NCBI GenBank assembly: GCA_028023455.1
Contig: JAQFVV010006637.1
Coordinates: forward strand, 374,001 to 438,000
DNA length: 64,000 nucleotides
Direction: 5' to 3'
Source: Epiperipatus broadwayi
Taxonomy: Eukaryota > Onychophora > Udeonychophora > Euonychophora > Peripatidae
Part shown: piece by piece, positions 37,195-50,690 of the stretch
How the letters are laid out: each line of letters starts with the position of its first letter
Position numbering within the stretch: position 1 is the first letter of the stretch
Notes under the pieces: generated by a model
Told to the model about the DNA's origin: nothing
The model's database searches: none
The model's input: only the letters and a program-made list of their open reading frames with translations
Made by a program: the position numbers and the translations under genes

Positions 37195-39428
37195 TTATAA
37201 CGATCGGGGTGAGAGTCTTAACGTATCTGCACTACAGGGCGCCACTAGGCATTTGAACCTAGAAAATTTATATAGTAGGCAGATACATAAGTTAAAAAAA
37301 ATTATATTGGTTGATTCTGACTGTTAGCCCATTGTCACTAGCTCAGCAGAGATTTATATTTATAAATCTCTTATCTAAGACTATTTTTAATATTAAAAAA
37401 AGAATAAAATAAGCCACTGCCAGTAATTAACACACAAACATTTATTTAAACATATATAAGATTTAAAATTATTTTGCTATCAGTTTACATTTTAAAATTT
37501 AACTTACATTTTTAACTTTGATTTTAGATTTTAATTTACATTTTAATTTTTTATAAGTTCGCACTGATGGATTTATAAAAGTTTGTTTTATAATGTTGAG
37601 TATAGATCGGTTACATAGATTACATGGTTAAAAACATTTCAAAATAAACATAAACGATCAAAATATAAAGTCATTGATGGAATTGCAGAGGAAAATTTAT
37701 AAGAAACCCAATGGCATTCATCATAAGATGCCACATTGACACCAATAACTTAAAAGATATCCGAATAAATACATTTTAGATACTCACCGTAAGGTATCAT
37801 TATTTACCGAATGTCTATATATTTTGATCAAATATGAAAACCAAAAACATAATTAACTGATAACGAATCCATGCAAGCATCTATACCCAACTTAAATTTA
37901 ATGCATTTAGAGTGTCGAGTATGAATGGACTACATAGATTGCATTTGAAAAGAAAATATTTTATCCCTTATTTAACCTTAGGCCAAAAGTTTGCAGTTAA
38001 ACCAATGTCAATCCATCTGATATATTGATGCATTCAGCGTAATATGAATATGACAGCACAAATATAGGTTAAGAGAAGAAATTGACTCTCATCCAGATAG
38101 GAATGCTACATCTATCTGATGAGAAGAGCAATAAAAAAAACTCCATAGGAAGGGATAGTGTTCTCTGTCTTATTATCCCTTCCATAGGCAAAATGGGAGT
38201 GTGCAGCATATACTAATGATTCTGCCCATAGCGAACCTCGTACTACATCTACTAATTACACCAATATATCTAATCCATTGACCTAATTCAACTACAAAAC
38301 AAATAACCTAAGATTACCCTCCCCTAATAAAACTTCACAAATCTATATAGCCATTCATGCCCAACTTAAATTTAACATTTATATAATTTAGTTTAACGAA
38401 AAACAGAAATCATAATAAAAACTTAAAGAACAAACAAATAAATAAATAAATGGAAATGATTTTACAAAAGAAATATATCAAATAAAATTATAACTAATTT
38501 AGTCAGATAGGAAATTTTTCTATTTAAAATATTGAAAAGTTTAGCAGTTCTTTTTGTTTAGAAATTAATTAATGTTCATTAGATTTCATAAAGTTCTTAT
38601 GGTTTTAACAAGTCAGTAGTTTCTAATTTCTTGCAGTTGCTTGCCATCTTTGAATGCGAATTCCCATGCCATCCTGAAGAGATTTGTATCCAGTTAGCCA
38701 TTTTATTTATTCATCCGAAAGTCTTACTTTAGCTGGTTCTCAATGTAGAAAATGATTGGTCATTTTTCTTTCTTTTTTTTTTTACAAGAAATAAAGGGAT
38801 TGAAGAGTGCATCTTTTCAATCCCTTCTCCTTCAACTCCACACTAACACATCTCACCACTGCTATTACCCATCTCTCCCAGCTCTTTCTTCATTCACTAA
38901 AAATTTATTTTCAGACTTTTTCATTTATTTGTAAACCTACGGATCCAATGGGCATTACATCATCGATGGTGATGGTCTTTTCGCTCAAGTCTGATCTCCC
39001 GATGGATTTCTTTCATTGGCCATTCTGTTCCTATTGTTTTTCTCTCCTATCTGACCTTTGCTTATACATTTTAAATGCCCAAGGGCTAGTTTACATTTAA
39101 CTAATTAAAACAATCATTTCCATTTTATGATTAATTAATGTGTTTTCCAAACTTAAAGATATTTTTATCTCTAAATTTTTTTAAGTTTTTATTGAAGATT
39201 TAGTTTTAAAACTTTTTCTTTTTTTTTTAATAAAGTTTCTTTTTTAATTTCTCATCTGTGCGATTTTATATATACAGTATTATAAAGTTTAGATGACTTT
39301 TAAATTTCATTTTTTTTTTAAAAAAAAACAAATTTTTATTTGCGAACTTTATATTTTGATTTAATGTTTAATAAAAAAAATAATGTAACGGCGTATGTGC
39401 TCATTACAAAGGAAAAATAAAAAAATAA

Positions 39429-39528
39429 AAACACAGAATTACTTCTCTATAAAACTGCTTTAATATTTCAAAACCAGTCTGCTGGTTGAAATATTAAAGC
39501 ACTTTTATAGAGAAGTAATTCTGTGTTT
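39429..39528. repeat. Hairpin with about 49-bp arms
   Basis: AAACACAGAATTACTTCTC... (39429-39477) is the inverted copy of 39482-39528, with a 4-base loop and about two or three mismatches. It sits immediately inside the left arm of the 9.2-kb element. It has no coding content. Confidence 0.85.
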
Positions 39529-40298
39529 ATATATATCATGTGTGAAATATATAATATTAATTGCCAAATAATAAATATCATGGAATAGAAAAACCAGAAG
39601 TATATCAGATTCGTCATCTATATTAACCATGTGATTGTGCTATTTCTGTTGCTATCTGATGATCGATTTGTCAAAATGGAGTCCAATGTAAACATCTAAC
39701 AAAATAAAAGCCATTAAAGATTTGTGTGAACTGTAAATGAATGAATTGCCTTTTTTGCGAAGGTTAGCCTAGAATCCACCGAAGAACTAGAACTGATTTT
39801 GATTCCAAAAGATATGTACATCCTATGGGAAAACAAGAAAGTTAGGGATAAAATTTATATATGTAGGTAAGCTTACCAATGTGTGTTGTTATAATCTCAG
39901 GAAATAAGGGGAAATTTCTCTTTTCTTTTACTTTATTTCAATTTGTGTGTGTGTGCTTTTTTGCATTAGTTATATCATAACTGTAAAATTTTGTTTTCTG
40001 TTGTTGTTGTTTCTTTATTATTGCATGAATAAAAAATTGTAAAAAGGCCGATATGTATAGATGTGAGTGTACAATTATTCTGCAGGTATCGATATATATA
40101 TATATGTATAAATAAAGAGAGGGGGTAAATTAACTCTCTATATAAAATATTACATTTAATGTATAGTCAGGTCATGGTAAAGTGAATCTATTGTCTAGTT
40201 GTATTTTTTATTTTTATTCAGATTTGGGTGGAGATATATAAAATATGTAGTCAAAGTAAGAGTCATTGAACCCAATTCTCTTAAGCTTGTTAGATATA

Positions 40299-40608
40299 AA
40301 CAATGAGCATTGCTAATTGCTCAATAAGTTTTGTGATAAATGCTTAGCCAGAAAAAGCATTTAAAAATATCCCAGTCAGGAACCCCACCCAAACCTCTGA
40401 CCATGGTTTTGTGCTTTCGCACTTCTCAGAGAGGCGCTAGGGACCCCCCCCAACCTCTGATTATGATTTCGTGCTTTGGCACTCCTCAGAGAGGCGCTAT
40501 GATAGCTGTCAGAGGTTTGGGGGGATTTCTGACAGAGATATTTTAAATGCTTTCTTTGGCTAAGCATTTATTACAAAGCTTGTTGAGCAATTGGCAATGC
40601 TCATTGTT
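40299..40608. mobile_element. Fold-back with GC-rich tandem core
   Basis: The outer arms of about 75 bases (AACAATGAGCATTGC... at 40299 and ...GCAATGCTCATTGTT ending 40608) enclose two tandem units of about 60 bases (about 40384-40503). Each unit has CCTCTGA, a small hairpin GTGCTTTCGCAC or GTGCTTTGGCAC, and CTCAGAGAGGCGCTA. An inverted CAGAGGTTTGGGG follows. The core is much richer in G+C than anything around it. ORFs through it on both strands are composition artefacts. Confidence 0.8.
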
Positions 40609-41689
40609 TATATAAAATAGGTATTTGGGGAAAATTATAATTTTCTCAGATTTTATTATTAGTTTGTTATTTACTGAAATGACATTTTTTAAAAAAAATG
40701 TTTTGAAATGAATTGCTAGAATTAATAAAATACGTAGTTTTGTGTTCAATCCTTTTCATAATTTATTAATAAATATTACAAGTGAATATTGCCATTCTGT
40801 GTTGCTATTTCCAATTGTTTAATAATGCCACTTACCCTAAGAGTTCGAATATAATGCTGAGCTAGTATAGGGGATTGCCATACCAGGAGTTAAGGTGTGT
40901 TTCTTTTATATGTGGTCCCTCATTGCATAATTCTTTACTTAGTTTGATACTTAAGGCTGATTTTTATCAGTGTTTATAAATATGCCTTGAGGGACTCTAA
41001 AAAAATAAATTAGTTTTCATATAAGTATAGGTGCACATAAGATAGCTAGGAAATATAACTAATTAACATTAATTTAGTTATCTTTATTATGTAAATAAAT
41101 CATTTTTATATAGCGCGATGTTTGTAAACTGTAATATTTAAAACAGCAACAAACTTTGAATGAAACCATATGAGTATATAAGAGATTAGTATTGTCATTT
41201 AAAGCGTATGGAAGTTCGGATAATTTCCCAGTCTGTTGTATAAATAACGTGCAGTGACCGGTACAATATATAAGATGCAGAATAGAATTTGCTGTAATAC
41301 TTTGCTTTCTCTTTTAAACATTAAAGAAACTGGGTGGGGTAAATTTATAATTTCAATTCCTGTGCATTCTAGTCATTACAGCTATTATGTTAAGCGAAAA
41401 TAGATGGGTTTCCAACCAGCATGCATCATCCAACATGTCAGATTTAGTGGCTCTTTAACTCTTGAGTTTCTAATGAAAAAAAGATTATGGTTTGCTTTAC
41501 AGTTGCTAATAGTTCTTAATTGAAATATCGGTTGAGTTTTTAATAGGCAGAGTGAATATTGAATATATGTGGGAATGAAGTTTTTTTAAAATAGATATTT
41601 AAATTAATTGCAGAGAAAACTAAACTATGGTCCTTATTGCCAGAAGGCCAAGGCAGTGGTTGGAGGCTGAAAATGAAGAAGGTTAAAAA

Positions 41690-43800
41690 TCCTCTGTTTG
41701 TTGAAATAAGCTATCATTCAAAGTCTTTTTATTTAGGTATTTACAACTTCAGATTACTTTTAAATGAAGGAGGATTAGATAAATTGGAAGAAAAATTGTT
41801 TAGTAATAAATAGAATTCTACTGGACATCGTGAAGTTAAAAGTAAAGGTAAATAATCAATTGATTAAAAAAATAGACAGGTAGTTTATTACCAAGATACA
41901 AATGTTGGAGGCACAATCGAAATGCAATTCATTATAAATAAAAAGGGAAATATAACAATGTGGATATTGATGATATATCAGACAGAGAGGCAATGATTAA
42001 TTATTCAACTAATGGAAGCCATTGAATGCAGATAATTCAGACTTAAGCCCCAACGAGTTTAGTAATAAATTACATTTTTGATCAGATCAACCATTTTAAA
42101 ATTGTTATGGGAGACTTTGATGCTACAATCGTTAAACCATTGAGAGATGAAAGTACTATAGATAAATTTGATTATAGTGAGAGAAATGAGAAAAGACTAT
42201 AAAGTTAACAGATAAAGAACAAACTATTTTTTTTTTTAAAAAAGGGCAAAATAGATATTGATAAAAGCATTCAATTCACCAGAATTTGATTATATTTTGA
42301 CTAAAACAAAGTATGTATTCCAATATTACAATGTTCTTAATAGATTCAATTCAGCAAGAAATGATGAAAATAGTTAGATAATTAGCATGAAATATCACTA
42401 GTATCTTCTCCATGAAAGGTACTTTCAAGAAATTTGTTGAAATGGTTGCTAATCATAGAGGAATGTTTACCAGAGACTCAATGTGATTTTAGAGAATCAA
42501 GAAACAATATAGACATGGATTTGTTGCCAACAAATACAAGAAAAGTGTCGGGATCAAAGGAGTGATTTATATATTGCTTTTACTAATTTGGCCAAGACCT
42601 GTGATTCTGTTAATGGGACAAGTGTATAGTATTATCTGAAATTACGATAATTGATTGCCCATCAAAATGTATCCACTCTGTATAAGCATTATACAACTTC
42701 TACATGACAGATTGAGAGGAAGGTTATTACAGACCGAAAATCTGACGCCTTTGAAATGAAGACGAATGTTTAAGAAGGGTGTATACTTCTATCAACATTA
42801 ATTTTAATTTTTGTGCTAATGGTTCTTGGAATTGTTCATAGGTGGCTTATTAAAGCAGACAATAAAATATGGTTCTTGTTTGGGATATTTTTGATTTGAA
42901 TCGATTACAAGCTAAAATAGGAACATCTTTTGGGATTCAGGATTTACAATATGCTGGTAATTATTATCAGTTGTATTTAATGTTTTGAATGCAGCATATA
43001 AAGACTAATTAGAGCTGAGTTTGTCAGCCAATAATAGAAAAAAAATTCTCAGCAACTTTTAGCTTGAATGGTTAACTTGAGAATGCAACCCTGTTTAAAT
43101 ATCTTGGTACTTATATAAATAGAAAGATGCACTTAGATGTTGAGATACAACACAGACTCCATTCTGCTTTTGCTGCTTTTAACAAATTACTACTGCATCT
43201 AAGTTAGCTATATAGAGTTCTTATTTTACTTAATGTATTATATAGAAATAAAACTCGAATTCCCCTCTATTGGAAAAGGTAAAGACATTAAAAAAGTTTT
43301 ATTTAAGGCTACTCGTAAAATTTTGAAAATACTATGGCAATATCATAAAAACAACTTAAATGTTCTTCAACTTACTGGAAGACATATTATAGATTCTCCT
43401 ATTGTAAAATCACACATTTATTGGATTGTACATGTTAAATGAACAAACAATGTAAGATTTCTTTAAAAAGCGTTTGATGCTTAAGATACGCATGATTTTC
43501 GCGAGAGCGTAGACCCCCGTCAATGTTATAAAGATTATCTTAAAGATATTCTAAAGAGGTGAAATATCACTTGTTTTCATTGCGTGGTATGTTCAAGAAT
43601 AAAATATATTGGAGTTAAAATTAAACACGATGTGGAAGTATTTAAGAGAGTAAAATTTTCGGCTGAAAAAATTAGAAAACTACATCGTAAAATATCCAGC
43701 AAACTGAAAAAAGAACCAGCATATTCTATGTTTGGAGGTATTTATAATTCAAAGATTAGTTTGTGTAGTTATTGTAAAACTCATATTCTAGAATAGTTTT
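41690..43800 (+). pseudogene. RTE-type non-LTR retrotransposon, decayed
   Basis: With many stops and frameshifts, the + strand carries in order: an endonuclease start (GIYNFRLLLNEGGLDKLEE near 41740), endonuclease interior (VMGDFDAT near 42105, then FDYILTK near 42280), reverse transcriptase pieces (FTNLAKTCDSV near 42580, KGCILLSTL near 42775), a C-terminal YLGTYINRKMHLD...SAFAAFNK block (43100-43195), and a tail with YKDYLKDILKR and a final CSYC at 43770-43796. This is the layout of the widespread animal endonuclease-reverse transcriptase family. It lies inside the 9.2-kb inverted-arm element, in + orientation, and is clearly dead. Confidence 0.7.
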
Positions 43801-46501
43801 TTCTCTTTTTCTTTCAATTTTTTGGGGAGTTAGGACTTGTTTTCGGGTGGATGTTTATTATTATTATTTATAATTAATATTTACTGAGGCTATAACCTCG
43901 ATAATATGCGTGTAAAATGCGAGAGTAGGGACCTCTACAGGTGTTTTAACCACAAAAATTAGAGAGATGAAAACTCTTGACTAAGATAGTATACCAACAG
44001 GATTTAAATTAGAACTTGCAAATCATTTTAAAATATCTCATTTATGTATTTACAGCTAAAACGTTGTTAATAAAGGTAAAATATGTATGTTCATTGATTT
44101 TTAACTTAGATATTACATGATTGCGCATAATTTAAAATTAATTATTTTTTTCACATTTTAAACTTTTTACTTTGGCTTAACATTCCTTAAAATGATAATT
44201 TTTAGTGCATAAAGTTCTTCAGAATGTAAACCATTTTTTTTTTAAATCTTAAAAATAAATTAAAATACATTGAAATATTAATTACTAAGTAATAAAAGAC
44301 CTTTATATTGTAACGATATATAAATATGTCGTTACATTAATTTAAAATAAAAACTTAAAAGTTCGCAAATAAAAGTAAAAAAACTAAACGCTAAAATTAA
44401 AATGTTTGTTAAACGTATATACATTCGCACAGATGCTAAACTTTAAAAATATTTTTTTTAATAAATAAAAAAAGGTATTTGAATGTATTTTTTTTATAAA
44501 AAAAAATTTAAATATAAAAATAGTTTAAAAAAGAAATAACGTAAGTAAAAATAAAAACAAGTATTAATTAATTCTTGTAATCTTTAAATGGAAATGATTG
44601 TTTATAAATTGTTTGAAAAGCAAGCTAGCTTTGGGCTCTTGTATAATTAAAATGATCTGATGAAAGATAGATAAGAAAATAAAAAGAAATTAGCTTGACC
44701 AATGGAAGCACCAAGCCTCAGCCCGGACCCGAACGAAAATTTGGATTAGTGACGTTTTTGTTCAGTCAATCCGTGTGGATTAATATAAAAAGGGAAATAC
44801 AGTTTTTTCGGACAGTTCCAGCGTTGTGTGTTTGAGAGGTGGTAGAACGCACATACCACACTCTCTACTTAAAAAGGAAAAATGAAAAGACTGTGATACC
44901 TTGAGCCAGCTATTGCCATCTCCAGAACATTATCTTCCAATAGAGGCGTCACGGGAATTAAAAGCAGAAACCTGGACTCTTCTACCGTGAGCTATGAACT
45001 TTACAAATTAACAACAACCAAAAAAGTAATTAAAAACTTTCGTCATTGATTTTTTTTAAAGATTCAGCTAATTTAAATTTTAAAATGAACCCTTATTTGA
45101 TTTTCAAATTAATAATTGATTGTTTAAATTTATATAGTTAAGTTTTGCTAAAATCATTTCCATTTTATTATTTTTATTTGTAGTAATATTTATTGTAGAA
45201 ATTATTAAATGCATTACATTTAAGTTGGGTATAGACATTGCATAGATTCGTTAGCGGTTGATAATGTTGTGGTTTTCACATTCGATTAGAATATATGTCA
45301 ACGATATCACTGCAAGCATCTTACGATGAATGCTAATGGGATTTGTATATTTCCTATGCAAGTGACACTTATCGATGACTTTGTATTTTGATCGGTTGTG
45401 TTTAATTTGGGATGTTGTTGACCGTGGAATCTGTGCAGCTGATCTATACTCAACATTTTAAAACAAATTTTATAAAATTCATTTGTGCGAATGTATCTAA
45501 ATGTTAAATTTAAGTCGGGCGTGAATGGCTATATAGTTTTGTAAAGTTATATTAAGGGAGGGTAATCTTAGGTTATTCGTTTCATAGTTGAATTGGCTCA
45601 ATGGATTGGATATATTTGTGTAATTAGTAGATGTAGTATGAGATCCACTTCGGGCAGGATTGCATATATACGCCACACACCTTCTGTTTACCTATGGATG
45701 GGTTGGTAAGTCGGCAGAAGACCGCAGTCCATTCCTATGGAGTTTTTTGTTTATTGTTCTACTTGCCAACAGATGTAACATTCATGTTGGTGGAGAGTCA
45801 ATGTCTTCTCTAATTCTACTTACTGTTCAGTTGTACTTTCCTGACAGTATAGTATTTTGTGTTGTCGTATCATGCTACATTGAATACATGAATGTATCAG
45901 ATGGATTGGCGCCAGTTTGGTTGCGAAATTTGTGGCCTAAGGTTAAATCAGGGAAGAATATTTTCTTTTCAAATGCAGATCTATGTAGTCTATTCATACT
46001 TGACTAGCTAAATAAAATATTAAACTCATTGAAACTTAGTTAAATGTAAAATTAAAAGTTAATATAAAAATCTAAAATGTTAAACTTATTCCTCAAAATT
46101 TTAATGTTATTTTATATGTGCGTAAATAAATATTTTTATGTGTTAATTTCTGGCAGTGGCTTTTATTTATTGATATTTAAGATATAAATTAAGATATAGA
46201 TTTTTATCTCTGCGTCTCCGCTGAGCTAGTGACTTGGGCTAATGATCGGAATATTTAAATAAAGTGGAATCTTAACAGCGCATATCTGCCTACTTTATAA
46301 ATTTCTCTAGGTTCAAATGCCTAGATGGCGCCCTGGTAGTTGCAGATATTGTTTTTGCGGTTAGATTCAATCCCCATTTACTTCCGATTGTTATAATATA
46401 TATCTTCTTTTTTAATTTAATATCCGTAGCTTATTCGCAAGCATGCGACTCTAATTGCCTAATTTAAATAAATCTTTTGATGTAACTTACAAGTTCTCTA
46501 C

Positions 46502-47258
46502 TGACATACTGATATTATTGTAAATAAAGTTTTATTTGTGTAATTAGGCTGGCAGTTTAGACAGTCTCCTCCTGGAAATAATCCATTCTAAAAACATGTA
46601 ATTAAAGGTATGAATAATTGCTATGCAAATGAGATATAAAAAGAACTCTGTCATAGTTTTATAAGAGATGGAGCAGCAATGGGCTTCAAGAGGAACAAGG
46701 CATTGCTGAAAGTTAATGGCTTCTCTCTCAAAGGAGGAGAAAGTGTATGCAAAAGAAATGGACTAAATAAAGTCATGTTGGATATACTAGTGACAATGGT
46801 AACTAAGTGCAACTTATTAACGAACTGTGAATAATAGTAGAGAGTAAAGAAATATAATACGCTTGCGAACTTGTTCTTAATCCTCAAATTATTACGGGGA
46901 AAATAGTTATTCTTATTAATATTTATAACAAAATAAGCGTATGTCACGCTTGAATGTGAAGCTATAATAAGATACAGTAATTAAATACGCTAAGCGCTTT
47001 CGAGGTCCTTTATCTCATATTCATAGCGAAGCTGTGAGCTGCGAAAATAAAAAATGGGGCGGGAGAAGTTGTATGCAAAGCATATGCAAATAGACTAAAT
47101 AGTCCAGCGTTTAGAAATGTCGAAGCATGTGTCTCGTCTATTGATTGAGTTGTTATTTTTGTATATTGTCATATATATTGTTGCTATTAATTCAGCTTAA
47201 GAATAAATTCACTGAAACAAAATTGTTTGTTCATTTTATATTTAATGTTATGCTATCA
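46502..47258 (+). repeat. 5' LTR of Gypsy-type element
   Basis: 757 bases beginning TGAC...CTGATATT and ending GCTATCA. It shares most of its sequence with 56636-57383: GGCAGTTTAGACAGT, GCTTCAAGAGGAACAA, GTTAATGGCTTCTCT, GTGACAATGGTAACTAAG, TTATTAACGAACTGTG and the final TTTGTTCAT. The interiors differ near 46960-47110, where each copy has its own insertion. The next base after the LTR starts TGGCCAGGTAGAGACC, usable as a primer binding site. Confidence 0.75.
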
Positions 47259-47339
47259 TGGCCAGGTAGAGACCACCTCCCCCATGAATACAACGATTGG
47301 CACAGTTGACAACAGATGGTATAATTATCTGCTCTGTGG

Positions 47340-48012
47340 TAAGGAGAAATGGGATGGTTAAGTTTTTATATGAGAGATGCAAAAAGCAAAATGAAAATAT
47401 TCGGTAGAGTGCAGTTTATGGATAATAAGAGAATAACCAAAATAGTATTTGATTGGGTTATGAATAAAGGGCAAGCAACAAGATGGTGAGAAATGTAGTA
47501 TGGTATGCAGAAGATTTGGATAAAGGATTTATGTCAGTATACTTATACAAAAGATGGGATTATTATGTTAAAAGAATTGTTGAGTATTATAGTGGTAAGG
47601 AATGAGATAGAAGAATAGATACATTAATAAAGAATAGGAAGTTGGAGAGATGGAGAACTAGTACGGAGAATAAAAAGAGTTTAAATATATATAGAAGTAA
47701 TCGAAGTATTGGGTGCGAGTTAATTTATGATAATAGCAAGTGAAGGATCTTTAGCAACAAAGGAATATACACATAAATGAAAAAATGTGGGTGATTTAGT
47801 CTGCAACTTTTGTAAAGAAGGTATAGAAAATATTAGGCATCTTTTAATTGAATGTGAAGGCCATAGAGTTGATAAAGATTATGTTGTGGAAATGGGATGG
47901 AGCAGAATATGGGAAAACTTACGAGTGGGGAATTGAAAATAAAGTGGCTAACAGGTATCTCTGGGCATAATTGCTGAGAGATTCTTGACTTCGTTTAAGG
48001 AGAAGCCACATC
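47340..48012 (+). pseudogene. LINE C-terminal remnant with C-x2-C zinc motif
   Basis: Broken + strand frames near 47790-47860 read CNFCKEGIENIRHLLIEC, the Cys/His motif found after the reverse transcriptase in several LINE families, followed by WENLRVGN. The last roughly 140 bases reappear, diverged, at 53560-53745 on the far side of the nested inverted-arm element. No intact domain remains. Confidence 0.5.
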
Positions 48013-49442
48013 ACATGCAATCGATAAATTTCTTTCGAAGAAATCACTCAAAATACATAAATTTAAAAAAATTCACACACACGCAAAATACATAAAGTGA
48101 TTAATTGAAATGGCTCAAAAATAAGTAAAATTCATAAATTTTAAAAAAGTACACACACACACATCAAAAACGGTAATAACGCCATTATTGTTTAAGTTAA
48201 AAAAACCCATCCTACCCCGAATGAAGAAATGGCTCAAAAATAAGTAAAATACAAATTAAAAAATCGCTCAAAAATAAGTAAAATACAAATTGCAAAAGCA
48301 GAAGTAGCCCCCCCCCCTCACTAATTTAAAATTATTATTTTACAATTATTGAATGCTATGAAAAAAAGATAGATATGTTGCATCTTTTGATACATATCTT
48401 TTGATACACCTGCTTAACTTTTATTATGATGTATTAAAACCGTTTTGAAAGAAAATGTTGAATAAAGATGAAAATTTAATATTGAAAAAATGGGCTGGCT
48501 TTCTCTTTGTTCCAAATATACATTTTAAAATTATTTCCAAGTTTATTCTTATTTTTCCAAGGTGTAGCCGGACACTTTCCAAGAAATAAACTATAAAAAC
48601 AAATTTTAGCTTGGAAAAACATTTCTCTATGTGAATCAGTTACCTCGAAATTGCCACTTTTATGCAAAGAAAAGCAAATTTTGGATAAGGAAATTTATAA
48701 CTTAGAATTAAATAATTTAAAAAAATAGCAAAACTTAAAAATCTATAACCTTGGCACTCCCTTCGCATATATGTATGTGTGAAAACCCAAGTACCAGGTA
48801 ATGTTTACGTCTATTATTTAAATTTATAACTTTAAATTTGTAATTATTTATGCGTGCTTTAACTATATATATCAGCTAGTATTGTTTTAAGTACGCATTT
48901 ATATAAACAGCACATACGCGCATATACGTATTATCATTTTAGTAAATATACGCTAATTTGGAGGGGTTTAAAGTAAGTTATACTACTATGGAACATAGTA
49001 GGTGAAACGTTATGATAGGTAAAGAATACTCTCACATTAAAAAATATAATCACTTGGCAAAATGAAATGTAACATAAAACAAAAACTACCGCCCTCCCCG
49101 ACTAATTTCTAAATTGGATTCGTAACATTGGGTTATTTATATACTTATTTTGGCACTTTCATGTAATTAAAAGCTTAATTTATATAACTGAAATTATTTG
49201 CTCATCATCCTATTACATAATTTAACATAATATAGCATAACTATTCCTTGTCATGATGGAGGTCTACTCCGACACGACAACTCTTACTTTATTTGATTTA
49301 TTTAAGATCCTAAATAATAATAAAAACTTGGCATCTTCATGACTCGGCCAGTCCAGTGGGAGGTTTGGAAGAGTCAAGAAGAAGTGTAAACAAGATTTAT
49401 AATTTAACTGTTCGTTCCCTCCATCATTCAAGGTCATCATTA

Positions 49443-50690
49443 TCAACCATTATCAATCCACTGCAGGATGAAGGTCTCTCCAAGTTTAATCCATCTTCTC
49501 CGATCTTTAGCTTCTCTTCTCCACATCACCCCTGCACACTTTCTTATTTCATCCATCCATCTCACATGTGGTCTCTTTCTGGGTCTTTTACAATCTCTTG
49601 GAATCCAGTTTAAAATTTCAATTGTCCATCTATTATCATCTCTTCTAGCAATATGTCCAGCCCAACTCCACTTCAATCTTTTAATTTTTTCAATGATGTC
49701 AGTAACACCTGTTTGTTCTCTTACCCATACATTGCGTTTTCGATCTCTTCTTGTTACTCCCAACATACACCTCTCCATACTTATTTGAGTGGTCTGAAGT
49801 CTCTGTATTGCTCTTCTATTGAGTGTCCAAGTCTCAGATTCATAAGTAAGAACTGGTAAAACACATTTGTTAAAAACCTTCCTTTTCAAACACATAGGCA
49901 TATTTCCTTTTAGTATCAAGTTATTTCTACCAAAAGCACTCCAACCAAGTTTAATTCTATGATTAATTTCCTCCATTATGTTTCCATCTGTATTAATAAT
50001 CTGACCAAGGTATTTGTAAATGTTAACTTTTTCTAATTCATCATAATCAATCTTTATTTTCATATTTTGAGCAAACCGATTAAACATTACTTTAGTCTTT
50101 TTAACGTTTATCTTTAGTCCTACTTTCCTACTTTCATCTGATAACTCCTGCAACATTTCCTGCAGCTCTGAAGCATTATTTGCAAAAACAACTACATCAT
50201 CTGCAAATCTAAATGACTTAAATAATCTCCATTTACTTTCACTCCTTTAGTTTCCCATTTTAATCCACAAAATACTTCTTGCAGCACTGCTGTAAAAAGT
50301 TTTGGAGATATGGAGTCACCTTGTCTTACACCTTTCTCAATGTTGACTTTCCCAGTATCATTATGTAATCTAATTGTTGCTGTTGCATTTTTATAAATAT
50401 TCTTTAAAATATGACAATATCCTGGATCTATACCTTGATGATCCAATGCTTTAATCACTGAAGAAATGTTTATAGAATCAAATGCCTTTTCATAATCTAC
50501 AAATCCAAAACATAATGACAACTCATATTCATTTGTCCTTTCTATAACTTCTCTCAATACTTGAATATGATCTACTGTACTAAAACCACGTTTAAATCCA
50601 GCTTGTTCTCTTGGTTGGTGGAAATCCAATGTTCTCTGTAGACGAGTTGTAATTATTTTGATAAAAATTTTATATAAAACTGATAAAAAA
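49443..50690 (-). pseudogene. RTE-type reverse transcriptase, 3' part
   Basis: The minus strand encodes the larger half of an RTE-type reverse transcriptase in two frames: 50690 to about 50192 and 50156-49443, with a short shift between them. Motifs are EQAGFKRGFSTVDHI, GFVDYEKAFDSI (motif A Asp), GVRQGDSISPKLF (motif B), then the region after the catalytic Asp pair and a C-terminal LTYESETW...RMGVTRR-like block with LKWSWAGHIARR and RPHVRW. The F/Y-A-D-D box should fall at the frame break near 50175, where DDVV is still readable. It is followed by a TGATAATGATGA-type tail near 49430. Comparatively young, but disrupted. Confidence 0.85.

Larger units (their letters stand above)
37195..46396. 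mobile_element. 9.2-kb element with about 2.2-kb inverted arms
   Basis: The left arm (37195 to about 39390) and right arm (about 44328 to 46396) are inverted copies with moderate divergence. Matching landmarks include the ends TTATAACGATCGG / CCGATTGTTATAA, the GGCGCC hairpin motif (37238 and 46331), GCCACTGCCAG / CTGGCAGTGGC, CCCAACTTAAAT / ATTTAAGTTGGG, ATCTGTGCGA / TCGCACAGAT and TGTAACGGC / GTCGTTACA. Both ends lie in TA runs. The roughly 4.9-kb middle holds a fold-back (40299-40608) and a decayed RTE-type LINE, but no transposase I can recognise. The right arm has a TATAAAAAG at about 44785. The element type is unknown; large-TIR DNA transposon or fold-back are both possible. Confidence 0.7.

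Noticed and set aside
40340-40567. Short ORFs on both strands
   Set aside because: They run through the GC-rich tandem hairpin units and are composition artefacts.
45660-46007. 115-codon plus-strand ORF
   Set aside because: It lies in the right arm of the 9.2-kb inverted-arm element; the left arm does not keep the frame and no domain is visible.
49356-49859. Plus-strand ORFs of 68-106 codons
   Set aside because: Antisense shadows of the minus-strand RTE reverse transcriptase.
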